DNA from: Gracilariopsis chorda
Taxonomy: Eukaryota > Rhodophyta > Florideophyceae > Gracilariales > Gracilariaceae
Direction of reading: 5' to 3'
Assembly (NCBI GenBank): GCA_003194525.1
Contig: NBIV01000180.1
Location: 62,001 to 126,000, forward strand
DNA: 64,000 nt
In this document: in pieces, positions 31,795-42,789 of the stretch
How the letters are laid out: the number at the start of each line of letters is the position of its first letter
How positions within the stretch are numbered: the stretch's first letter is position 1
Program-made: the position numbers and the translations under genes
Notes under the pieces: model-generated
Database searches by the model: none
Seen by the model: the letters and a program-made list of their open reading frames with translations, nothing else
What the model was told of the DNA's origin: nothing

Positions 31795-33900
31795 ACAGAT
31801 ATACCAGTCGCTGCCCTTACCTCGCAAGAGAGCAAAGCCACGAACATCTTGAGAGGATCTCCCGCCTAGCCAAATTGCTCCACAGGAACGTTCACCCTCT
31901 ATAGCCCGAAGAAAAAGCTGGAGCCCCGACCAGATCCAGCACCGTACATGTACGCTACCTCCCTTTCCCACATCATCTTCTCAATCTTCGTAATCAAATG
32001 TAGCAGGAAAACAGGGCCAGTGACTTGCAACAATATCAGAAATAGACGCACCCCTCCATTGCCATAGCAATAGCGTTTGCAACTCGCACCTTACACACAC
32101 AACCCATCCTATAAGATATCATCATCGACGCACCACCTCCAGTCAATCTCGCGCAAGCCCGTCGCTACCCCCACGTGGTGCTTTGGCAAACATCCCAAAA
32201 TGAGAAACTTGACAAGTTGGACCAACACAACAGTATCAAGTGGCCCCCAAACCATTTCACACCATCGCCAAAACAGTCATTCTTCTAATGATGCTCTATC
32301 GTTATGAACAGTCAGCAGTGAGATTAGTATCCGATCGTAAAGCCCGCAGTAATTTACGTGGAGATCTGATGCGACAGGGACTCCAGTATGACCCCAGGCA
32401 TACAAAATCCTTTAACGCTGATAGAACCGCCCAACGCATGCTCATGGCGTTGCATGCGGCGCAGAAACTCCCGCTCGAATAATCTGATATATAATCTGCC
32501 TATCTCAAAGAGAACTACCAACATGACCGAGCCATATACGTCAAGCGAATGCAGCGATATGAAGGATCATATAAACACCATGGAGAACATGGCCAACTCA
32601 TAGGCAGCCTCTATGGAACCCCCCTCGTGGCTTACTGTTAAAATCATGGCCTCAAGAAGTTACTCACACCGATAAGATTCAAAAGCTCTAGCCACGAACC
32701 ATGTCTCTACTGCAAAAAAACGGACAACAACTACATCATCTACAACCTCACCCTTGATGACGTTTTGGTACTTTGCATCGCATCAACTCCTCATTATTGA
32801 CCTCTACCCCCAAGTATTAAAGAATTACAAAGTCAAGTGACTTGGAACACCACGCAGGTTCTTAAACTGGACCATCATTCATACAGGCAGCGGCACCCAT
32901 ACCTCAGAGCCCGACTCTATGGACGCCATTCTTGAGCAAACCTGCATGAAAAACTGCGACCCTACGCTAACCCCATACACCACCAGAACAGTACTAGATC
33001 AGCAGCAACCCATGCCAACACTAACTACGACCAATGCCACAAAATTCCGCGAAACATTGGGTGAGACTCGGCATATCACCGACAGCACCCGTACAGACAT
33101 TGTCTGTGCAACGAATCGTCTAGCACAACAAAATGGCCCATCCGCAACTGCACCACTTTCAAGATTTGAAATCACTCCTCCAATACTTGAATGATACACG
33201 CACGCATAAACTCTTTTATCCCAAGATGGAGAAAGCGGCCGACAAAACCACGCTCTTAACGTTATTCAGCGACGCGAAATTTTCGAACGAGAAGAATCGC
33301 AAGCCCATCACTGGTACACTCCATTGCGTGTTCTTCAAAACAGTCTCATGGACTTTACGAAAGCAAAACATGCTCGCATTATCGACAACCGAAGCGGAGT
33401 CCATAGCCGCCACCGACGCCACACAGGACACCAACTGGCTAGCTAAGCTTTTCACCAACGCTCAAGCTCATCTAGATCAGCAACACCACATAATGTCGAT
33501 AAACGTTCTGCCGTGTTTATCGCACTAAATTAGGCATTACGAAGAAGCGGAAGTATATCAACCTCATATATCAGTATTTGTAACTTCATGTAAACCGCTA
33601 CAATATCTAAACTCAGTGCATTTCAACTGCAGTGATGACAGCCAAAGTCTTCACCGATCCACTTCAACCGCTTTATAATCCTCTGCAAGCTCACATCACT
33701 TCGCGCCCCACAAAAAATTGAGCTGCATTAACCGCGGACTGTCAAACAAATCTTGCTACGCCACAATTTTTCGTATCGTCAAAACATCATACTACAGAAA
33801 AATAGGAGTATTTAAGCTACGAAACAACGGCGACGAAGTAGAGTCACGAGGCAGTACCTCACACTCACAGTCCAAATGCATTGCTCAATTGCGAAATTAA
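31795..33900 (+). pseudogene. Ty1/copia pol fragment (RT and RNase H) with 3' end
   Basis: From about 32200 the frames read a copia RT ('LDKLDQHNSIKW', 'SFNADRTAQRMLMALHAAQKLPLE', 'SAYLKENYQ', 'GSLYGTPLVAY') with several stops. Then 33133-33528 read intact through 'LLTLFSDAKFSNEKNRKPITG' and 'ALSTTEAESIAATDATQDTNWLAKL', the copia RNase H. The first 400 bp are not clearly coding. The 90-bp repeat at 33781-33870 marks the 3' end of the family. It belongs to a different copia lineage from the 13.6-16.5 kb remnant. Confidence 0.8.
33781..33870 (+). repeat. 90-bp dispersed repeat, copy B
   Basis: About 89% identical to 13081-13170 in the same orientation. It sits about 250 bp after the end of the copia RNase H frame, which suits a 3' LTR segment. 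Confidence 0.65.
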
Positions 33901-34639
33901 CACTGTCCGATCCGCTCATTCTCGAGGATAATACAAGGTGAATAACAAGCTAACCCTCACAAATGCTCAATTTCGGACAGAATCTCACTCAATCAAGAAC
34001 CCCATTTACAACCTCATCTTGCCCTGTTTTAGGCACTCCGAATCTGCGCCACAAACTAATTCAATCAACATGGGCTCAATTTGAGACAAACGTACATCGT
34101 GCTCTGCAAGCTTCTAGTGCATGTGCTGCAGACGCAACAGCCCCGTCCCTGATGCTGAGCGTCGTTTGACTTCTTTTAGCCCACCACCAGCAGTTCCGTG
34201 ATCCTCACCCCAGTAACTCCACCAGTTGATCGGCACATCATCGAAGCACTTTCACCTCTTGAGAGCGACGTTGTCAGTCACCACAACAGTTTGACTCAAA
34301 TAATGCGCACCCATTGCCGTTGACCTACAAACCTGTCCTCCATTTCCTTCGCGGTCACAATGCACTTGTTTATTTTGAACTGCGTTCTCTCCGTTATTAT
34401 TTCGCTCGGAGTTTGGACAACTGTTTTCTTTCTCTGTCAACCACTGTGCTGGAGCACCACCTTCGGTTCTTGCATTGACAGTTTCTGTTGGAAGTACTAC
34501 CAGTTGTGGTTGTCAAATCAGGGAATTTGCTGATGACTTCTTCTGCAACAACGTCTCAACGCATCGCAAACAGGTCCTGGGGTTCTGTTCTTCACTACCA
34601 AGTTTCTTTAGCCTGCTATGAATGATGCCGTTAGAAACG
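33901..34639. other. Spacer, no gene recognised
   Basis: Mixed sequence between the copia remnant and the transposase remnant. Short open frames are unsupported. Confidence 0.4.
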
Positions 34640-35997
34640 CGAGGAATTTGTCGCATCACTTTCTCGGGAAACGATTGCAATTTCTATGAAGGCACACTGT
34701 CTTTTGCAAAGCCCATTATTAGATCTTTTTCCAATAAAAACAATCCACAGCGGTCAAAACGTTCTACTGCATGCCTGGAATTCATTTCACGGAACGCAGC
34801 AGGAGCGAGTTTGATTTTCATGGCCATGTTTGCATGGGTGAACTGATTCGAGTACAAGAATATATCCAGAACATTTCGTACGTTATCCGAGAAACCCTTG
34901 TTGACTCTGCAGTCACAGGGCTGCAATATGTTTGAAGTATTGTCAGGAACCTGGATTACTTCGATGTCGCTTTTCTCGCTTCGTTCAGCCATTCTACGCC
35001 ATTTTGAGAGCTATGGCCATCCAAGAACCGCAAAAACTTCTCTACTTTTGGGACAAACTTGCGTATGAAAATGTTGGATAACTGAGGGTAATAGAACTTT
35101 GGTCACGGACCCTTTTCCGCTGCAAGATATATGGGATTCATCTGGAAGCCAGTTCTTGAGTGCCATCCATTGTTACTCCGGTGAGAGGTTCTCAAGAAAG
35201 TCTTGTAAACGTGGAGTAGTGCAAGATGGTATTATTTATTTCCTTGAGCAACAAGGAAAGTGAAGCAATGTGACCAGATGCTGATATCATAACTTCTGCG
35301 GCTAGATGCTTGCCGTTGTCCTTGAGTTTTATTCTTTACCCACCCTGTCTACTATTGCACGCATTGTGTCTTCTGTTTCTTCTACCAAACTTCGTGCAAA
35401 CACTGGTTTCATGAAGATTCTAGATGCGGTTGGGGTCCAGAAATATATCCGGCATCGACTCCTTCAGCCTTTCAATGATCTGTACTAATGTTTTGGTTTG
35501 GTATAGGTTCCATGCTGACAATCTCTTACTGTCAATTGTTTCTGTTTTAAAGCAAGTCAAGGTACTGTTCCTTGCATGAAAGAACCAGAGAGCATAATCG
35601 GATGGAATCAATTTGAAATATCCTTTACGGCCATATTTTACTACTTGTGCTATTAGGGCTTTTAGTTCAAAATCTCTATAATTAAAGCCGCGTTTTGCAG
35701 CAAATACTATACGCTCAACGACAAAATTCTCTTCTTCTTGCGACGAAACAGGTCCGCTCTCTGCAAAATGTACAGTTGGGTCAAGAAGTTTTCGATACAC
35801 GTCATTTTTCTTGTTCGGCATTGCATCTCGAAGACGATAAAGTTTGGTTTTACTGATATTTGTCAGCTTCATAATAATTGGGACTGGCGTTTTTACTTGA
35901 ACTCTTCCATTGCACTTTGGAGTTGTTGTTCTACATTCAGGCGCTTGGCATGTGCTGCCTTTCTACCTGCGGTCTGTCTTTGCATTGAAAGTGGCAT
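34640..35997 (-). pseudogene. pogo/Tigger-type (DDE_1) transposase remnant
   Basis: A plausible ATG lies at 35997, followed by 'AGRKAAHAKRLNVEQQLQSAMEEFK'. After a frame change, 35872-35420 encode a helix-turn-helix region ('MKLTNISKTKLYRLRDAM') and a CENP-B-like part ('SSQEEENFVVERIVFAAKRGFNYR', 'WFFHARNSTLTC'). The middle, 35420-35000, is full of stops. 34992-34684 read 'IEVIQVPDNTSNILQPCD', the motif that holds the last part of the DDE_1 core, then 'FRE.NSRHAVERFDRCGLF'. The order fits a pogo-like element. No terminal repeats were identified. Confidence 0.7.
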
Positions 35998-36593
35998 GGT
36001 GCTTGTGCTTTTTAGACTTTTACTTAGCTGGGAGGAAGAAGTTGGGAGAGCTTGTGGCGGAATTGAAAAAGATAGCGAATGGGAGAGCAGATTTGGAGTG
36101 GAACGTCCTGAAATTTGGAGCGTCTCAAATTGAGCCTTTGCCCAATTTAAGCCCGCAAGACGGTTAGCAATCCTATCCTACTCTTTCTACGCGTGGTAAT
36201 GGACTGGTACTGCATCTTTTGCAATTCAATAAATATAGAATAATTCATTAGAATACACTTGAGCACAGAAACTCGTATTGCAGTGCTTTCCTCACCACCT
36301 GAAGACCACTATATCTCCATGATGGTCAAGCCGATAATGATTGTGAACCTCAGCAACCACCATGCGCTTGACCGCTTCTCAGGCGTAACAAGAGGTGCAG
36401 GCTGCTCAGAACGTTGTTTTAAGTGACCACCAAACTCAGACTGCACAGATTCGTACAAATCCTCACATCTCTGTTCGACAATTTCCAGGTAAAACTCAAC
36501 GATGGGTATTAATGATGCGGGTTAAACTTCTGGCTACTGTTCGACAGTGCCTGGGAGATGTTCCAACAATTTTTATTGTAAGGTAACGGTTCT
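35998..36593. other. Spacer left of element E3
   Basis: No supported gene. The last five bases (36589-36593, GTTCT) are the left copy of the E3 target duplication. Confidence 0.5.
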
Positions 36594-36794
36594 TTCACCA
36601 AGGGATGTGGATTGATGGCAACCGGGTCGACGCTCCTTTTACTGAGTCTCTTCTGCTATGCATTGGGCTCATTTATACGCCCTCATACCTACCTCTTTGC
36701 GCCCGTTGGCGCACGACCAACACAATTCTAATTACGCAACCGTTTCCGTCGCTGTGTCAGCGCCCATTTAGGGCATTCAAAGTTCTCTGTTGCA
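36594..36794 (-). repeat. E3 3' LTR (left end)
   Basis: Direct repeat of 51653-51853 with about 18 differences in 201. Its short length is typical of compact chromoviruses. Confidence 0.9.
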
Positions 36795-36825
36795 CCATTG
36801 TCCTCCTAGAGCATTGGCGTGAGCT

Positions 36826-39798
36826 TCATTGTAGGTGAGGAAGCAAGTTATGGCGAGCAATGTATTCCTGCAATGCCTTCGTAATAGTGCCATCCGTATC
36901 AATGAAATCGCGTGTTGGGTGCCATTCAGCGTCGTGCGTCCGAGAGTTTTCCATAAGGGTGAGCCATTGGTCACCATGACCCCTTTTGCGATGAGAAAGT
37001 ATGCGATAAACGTTGTATAAAGGAGTAGGGGAGTACGAAATAACAGGAGAAGGACCCTGTTGGCTCGGCTGAGCAAGCGAAGTGGGTTGCTCCCGATGAG
37101 GCTTAGTGTGGGAGATATGTACCACAGGATGCGTTCGAATGTGACCCGGAAAATCCAAGCAAACTGTGTTCTTGCCGACAAGCTCAAGAATGCGTAACGG
37201 ACCTAACCTTCGAGCTGACAACCATGACAATGCTTGAGCCTTGCTATAAGAATCAATAAAAAGTTTGCGAGAGACCCACACTTGATCTCAGACTTGATTA
37301 TTCGCGAACTTGAAATAAATGCCAGCCTCAACAGTCTGGCGAGCCTTTCCCAGACGGTGAACATACTGTGCATGAGACAGAAAGGAGCTGAGGCGATCTC
37401 TAAAGTCGCGGAGGGTTCCCACCGGCATTGCAGCCTGGAATAAAGCATCAACGGTGACTTTAGGAGCCCAGCCTAGATCCACTTAAAATACTGAGAGACC
37501 AATATCCTCAGAAACAGCCGAATTGTAAACAAATTCGGCACTGGGAAGTAGCGTGTCCCAATCGTCTTGCTCTAAGGTACATAAGCAGTGAATATAGTTT
37601 TCTACCATGCGGTTCATAACTTCCGACGCACCATCGGTTTTCGGGTGGCCCGAAGAGGCCATACAAAGCTTCAAATCAGACAAAGACATCAAAAATTGCC
37701 AGAACTTCGAGATAAACCGGGGATTACGATAGCATATTATTGCATCCGGCAGGCCATGATGAAGAAAGATGTTCGCAAAGAAAAGCTGTGCGAAATCATG
37801 AGCTTGATCGGTTTCTTTGCGTGCTACGAAGCCCACTCGTCGAGATAGGGGGTCAACCCAGGTAGAGATAGAGTCAAGTTCACGTGCAGTGCGGGGGATT
37901 TTCACTTTAAAATCTGTTACCACAAGACCCTCACGGCGAGTGGGAACCGGTAGAGCCGTCAGACCATTCAACGTCTGCCCATGAAAGTCTTTGTGTTGCT
38001 GGCACGTGGTGCAGCCAGCACGGTATCGTGACACATATCTGGTATTGTGCTTCCAGTGGACGTCTGCTAGACGGGCCAGGATCTTAGCGAAGGCAAATTG
38101 ACCACCAGTAGGAGAGTCATGCGCGAGCTCAAGAACCTGGCGACGTAACCGCGACGGTATACAGAGCCGCCCTTCGTACAACAAACGCCAATCATCGAGG
38201 CGAAAAGACGGCAGGAGAGTTTCGATACGCTTGCGGTGTTTGGCGTCCTTTGGCCAAACGCCGTTCTGGGCAGCGCAGATAGGGCCAAACTGTTGATCGG
38301 CAGCATACTCTGCAAATTCCTTATGTAAAACGGAAAAAGAGTTTGTGCTAGACATTAAATTAGACAACTCGACGCAGGGTGGGATACGAGACAATGCGTC
38401 GCCCAGAACGTGAATCCGTCCTTTCTGAAGATTCATTTCACGGATATTAAAAAAAGCAAGGGTGTCCAACTAACGGGCCTTCGGGAAGGACTTCTTTGTC
38501 AAGAAATGTTGGACAACCTGATTGTCAGTGATGACGTCCAAGGAGGAACCATCAAGATAACAGCGAAAAAGCAGCAGAGCAAAGACAAGACCAAGAAGTT
38601 CACGCTCTTTGGCGGTATAATTCTGCTCTGTCGCAGTCAACTTTCGTGACGTGTACGCGATAGCTCGATCGCGATCAGAATCGTCGAGTTTGGTGAGGGT
38701 GGGGCTCACCCCAGTTTACGATGCATCGATGTGAACACGAAACGGCATGTCCCAGTCCGGAGGCATGAGCACAGGGGTGGTGACCAACGCGGATTTTAAA
38801 TCACAAAAGGCCGCAGATGCGGCGTCATCCCAGGACCGAATGCCAGAACCCTTCTGGGTGCGACGGATCAGCCGGGCTGCACGTTCAGACAAGCGAGGAA
38901 TGAAGCGGCGGAAAAACTGCACAAGCCCAACAAAACTGCGTAGCTCTGTTAGCGTCCGAGGCATAGGCCAGTTGGTAATGAACTCCGTTATCGCCAGATG
39001 AACACGAATCCCAGCGCGACTGACACTCAGTCCAAGAAATTCGGTTTCGGAATTCAGAAAGTCACATTTCTTCGGAGAGGCATAGAGCCTATATTCTTGA
39101 AACCGCTGTAGAACCGCACGGACATGTTCGAGATGCTCCTCGCATGTACGACTGTAGATCAAGATATCGTCGATATAAACCACTAGAAAGCCATCAATGT
39201 AGTCGTGGAAAACTCCGTTCATAAGGCCATGGAACGTTGCGGGAGAGTTGGAGAGACCCATAGGCATCACAAAATACCCGGACTGACCATACTTGGTGTT
39301 GAACGCCGTCTTTTCCACGTCAATGGGACGAAGGCAGATATGATGAAAACCAGTCTTCAGATCCAGCTTGGAAAAGTACGAGGCCTGGCCCAACCTATCA
39401 AACATCTCGTTGCAGCGAGGAATCAAAGCGCGGTTACACTTTTTCATACGGTTTAGAGCTCAGTATTAGACAACGCCACGGAGCCCACTACCATCTTTAA
39501 CGAAAAACAAAGGGGATCCATACGGCGGGTGGCTTGGGCGAGTCTGACGCGATTTGAGAAGGTCGTTGATGTAGGCCCTAACAGCAACCAACTCCACTGG
39601 GGACAACTAATAAAGCGTACGATACGACGGTTTTGAAACCGGACGAATGTCAATGCTTTGCTCAACGTCGCGCTCTAGCGGACGCTCGACCGGCAACTCG
39701 TGCTAAAAACTTCCTCAAACTCGTTCATATGGAACGGAGATCCGCGTCGGTACTAGAAAAGAGGGTTTCTTTCGGGGTAAGGGCGGGAGGGTCACTGG
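36826..39798 (-). pseudogene. E3 pol: RT, RNase H, integrase and C-terminal tail
   Basis: RT at 39447-38716 carries 'YFSKLDLKTGFHHI', 'FVMPMGLSNSPATF' and an intact 'VVYIDDILIYS' catalytic box. RNase H follows at 38709-38470 ('AYTSRKLTATEQNYTAKERELLGLV'). Integrase at 38469-37483 has the His-Cys zinc region ending 'GCTTCQQHK' and the first acid in 'VVTDFKVKIP', but the second-Asp block reads 'IICYRNPRF', so that Asp is replaced by Tyr; 'GASEVMNR' supplies the Glu. The tail 37281-36826 ends in a chromo-like 'RILSHRKRGHGDQWLTLM..S.THDAEWHP' module. Stops separate the parts. The N-terminal side (39798 upward) continues at 50204 beyond E2. Confidence 0.88.
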
Positions 39799-39803
39799 AA
39801 AGG

Positions 39804-40329
39804 TGTAGGAGAATGAACATTGGGCAGATGCAGTGGTGAGGTAACCATGGGGCTGGGTTGGCAGAGGTCAGAACATTGCTGGCCATAATATTCCACGTGG
39901 CCAAGCTGGGTGCCTATGCAGGAGATACGAGGGGACGGTGCGAGTGCCAAGGCATTGTGGCCATAGGTTTTATTATGTAGCTAATTTTATTTAATATGTT
40001 AGGATAGTGTCCGGAGGTCAGAGCGCCTCGCCAGCCATGTAGGCTGGCTCGAGTGCCACCGATCTCTGAAGTGTAAGGACAAGCACCTTCACCGTCTTCT
40101 TGCCGCCATATGCAGCCAGCAGGACTCCAAAGGCCTCCAAGCCATCGCTACCATTCTCCCGACCTGTAGGGACTTGAGATGGCGCCCGCCCATTGCGCCT
40201 CGTTGCCAGTTGGTGCCCGCGTCATTAGTAGACCCAGTGGATTGTCACCCCAGTGGCTGGCTCTCTGCCACTACTACCCCCTTGTAAACTACTACCACAG
40301 TTGGCCAAAGGACGTAGTATTCTACTACA
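39804..40329 (+). repeat. E2 5' LTR
   Basis: 526 bp, TG...CA ends, about 95% identical to 49674-50198. It contains the A/T-rich stretch TTTATTTAATATGTTAGGA, a possible start or poly(A) region. Confidence 0.93.
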
Positions 40330-40455
40330 ACTGTTCTCCCGACCTAGAAGCCTACAGGAACAGCCGTTTGAACCTTAAGGAAAGAAGTTTACGCATTGGA
40401 CTTCTACCATTAGACTACTAGTCGACACAAATGGCTCGAAAGCAACACCGACCGT

Positions 40456-42635
40456 ATGGATAACCAACAACCCAACCCAAGGAACGAAGACCAACAAGAA
40501 ACCCTGGGTGCCGCCGCACCTCCCGCAGTCGCCGTAACCCCATTGGCCGCCCAAGCGGACAATAATAGTGACCGTAGAAGTACCCGCAGCCGCTCCGGTG
40601 GACGTGTTATAGACCCTGTGGACAATCCTGAAAGGATAACCAGAGATTCGCCATTGGTCGCTCGCCTCCGCGAGAGGATGGATCAGCTCAATCTTCCGCA
40701 AGGCCCAAGTAATGATGCAGAACAGCCTCAGGACTTAGCTGCTACCGTAACCACCCCCGTTTGGTGGACGATGTCGCCGTTCTCCTATGGCCGCAACTCC
40801 GCTCTTGGTGCGAAAACCAAGTGGAGCAGTTCCTTAGGGACCAACTGAATAGTGTATTCTGGGAGCGCCTCTCCTCTTTGGCAGACCAACTAGGTCTTCA
40901 AGTTGTGCAATCAGATGTCCTCGTGGAGTCCATTGCGACGACCATCCAAGGGGAAATCACCAGCCAGACAGTCACATTTCACAGCCCTCGGGCTGTTTCT
41001 CAAAGTTTACCATTGGACGTCCATCGGTCAACACACACCGGACCTCAGGGAGCAGCTATAGAAGTAGCCCCTCGCCTGGTTACAGCACAGGAAGGCCCAT
41101 TGGGTTATATACCGCCTGGAGAAGAGAGACTCCAGAGCCCTAGAGGCCGTGCGGGAGACAAGACCAATGGACAACACGGCGTTCGGTACGCCAACGAGTA
41201 CCTCGAGGACGATGAAGCGCTCGCCCAAAAGGACCTCGTAGATACCGAGACCCATAGGAAGAAGAGACGCAGCCGAAGGCGTAAGTTGAGGACGAACCAT
41301 CGAAAGAGGCACCACTCGCACTCGAGCGATGACCATTCGGATTCGTTGGACTCGTCCGATACCGATACGGATGAGGCGGATGTTCGGCGCCTCAAACCAT
41401 TGGTCACGACTAATGAGCTTTTCCAGAAGGTCTTAGACGTGAAAACGTACCGTTTGACGGATCGGTCCACGCCGTACACCTCTTCGGTCGCCAAGAAGAT
41501 TGCAAGGTGGGCGAAGAGAATGCAGCTCACCGTCCCGGACAAGTTTTCTGGGAAGGATCCCATTACAGTCCTTAGGTTCTTGAGCTCGTTCCAGGTGGCC
41601 TGTGACCAGAATGGAGTCCATGAAGGAGCGGCGCTTTATTGCTTCCAGTTTTTCCTAAGTGGACAAGCGAAGGACCAAGTGGTTGCCAAGATTTCCGGCT
41701 CGGCCAACCCCATTGATGCCCGAGATCGGGAGCTCCTAAGGACCTGTCCAGAGGTTGTTTATTACCTGTTGGAAACGTATGCGACTGATGACCACATAAT
41801 GGACGCCTATCAGGACCTAATTGGATACCACCAGAGTTCCAGCATGTCCGAAACGGCCTACGCCAACCAACTTTGGACTAGAGCCCACAGGTGCGGGAAT
41901 GTGTTCTCCGAGGGTCGGCTGAAGTGACATTTTATCGCGGGATTGCTCCCTGCGATAACTCATGTCCAAAACCACCACACTGCCCATCCGCACTTGAAGT
42001 TGCGTCAACTGGTCACATATGCCGGAGGATACGGCAAGACCTATAGGACTTCCCGTCGAACGGGTGACGCAGATACTAGGGGTCGCGCAAGACCCCTGAC
42101 CGGAGGAGTGAAGGCCCGCATGGTAGAGTCCCCGTTGGACTCGGACTCGGCCTTTGGACATTCAGACACAGCGGATGCTCTTGCGGTGAGCTTCTCCTCA
42201 GCTCCGTCAGAAGCACCATCGGCCTTTTCGTCAGGAACGACCACCCCATTGGCCCCGGCGACACCCTGTTATTCTCCGATTGCCCCCAGAAAGGACGTCA
42301 TTACGAAGTCAAATTACGCCTGTTGTATTTGCCTTTCCACGGCCCGGCCATGTGACTGCATAAAGTATATGCCTGAGGACATCCGCAAGGGAATTATGGA
42401 GCGAAGGGAGGAGAACTATCAGGTGGGCCTAGCCGAGGGTTATTTCCGTAAGACCTTCTCTCCGAGGACCACTGGAGCGCCAGGGAGCTCAAAGTATGTG
42501 ACTCCCCTGACCACACCTGTGAAGCAACCTGATTTCAACATGGTTGAAGACCCAAGGGATAGCCTCGAATACCTGGACGGACAACGCGATCTTGCGGTGC
42601 CTATGCCGCAGGAAAACGACCAGAGGGACGCATAG
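40456..42635 (+). pseudogene. E2 gag
   Basis: The ATG at 40456 starts a Gln/Asn/Pro/Ala-rich leader. After a run of five C's near 40755 the frame must shift by one to continue from 40761. That frame gives helical blocks, a basic-Ser/Asp linker ('RRSRRRKLRTNHRKRHHSHS' region), then the capsid core 'KKIARWAKRMQLTVPDKFSGKDP' and 'EGAALYCFQFFLSGQA'. A TGA at 41925-41927 interrupts the capsid region, and the same frame then continues to 42635. The C-terminal part has 'YACCICLSTARPCDCIKYMP', a Cys-rich patch but no standard CCHC knuckle. The same gag type occurs inverted in E1. Confidence 0.85.
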
Positions 42636-42789
42636 AAGCGTCTCGTCCCTCTTATAACTGCCGCCTCAAACCATCGGACTCGCAGACCACAGGAGCTGAG
42701 AAGAGAAAGAAACCAGAGGACGAAATGACAGGGGTCTTGAGTCGGGTGTATGCTGTGGACCAATGAGAAGACCTGGAGGACGCTGTTTG

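Noticed and set aside
20611-31800. Target duplication for E1
   Set aside because: The bases beside the left LTR (GTACA) do not recur beside the right one, and the right end is not fixed; age has probably erased it.
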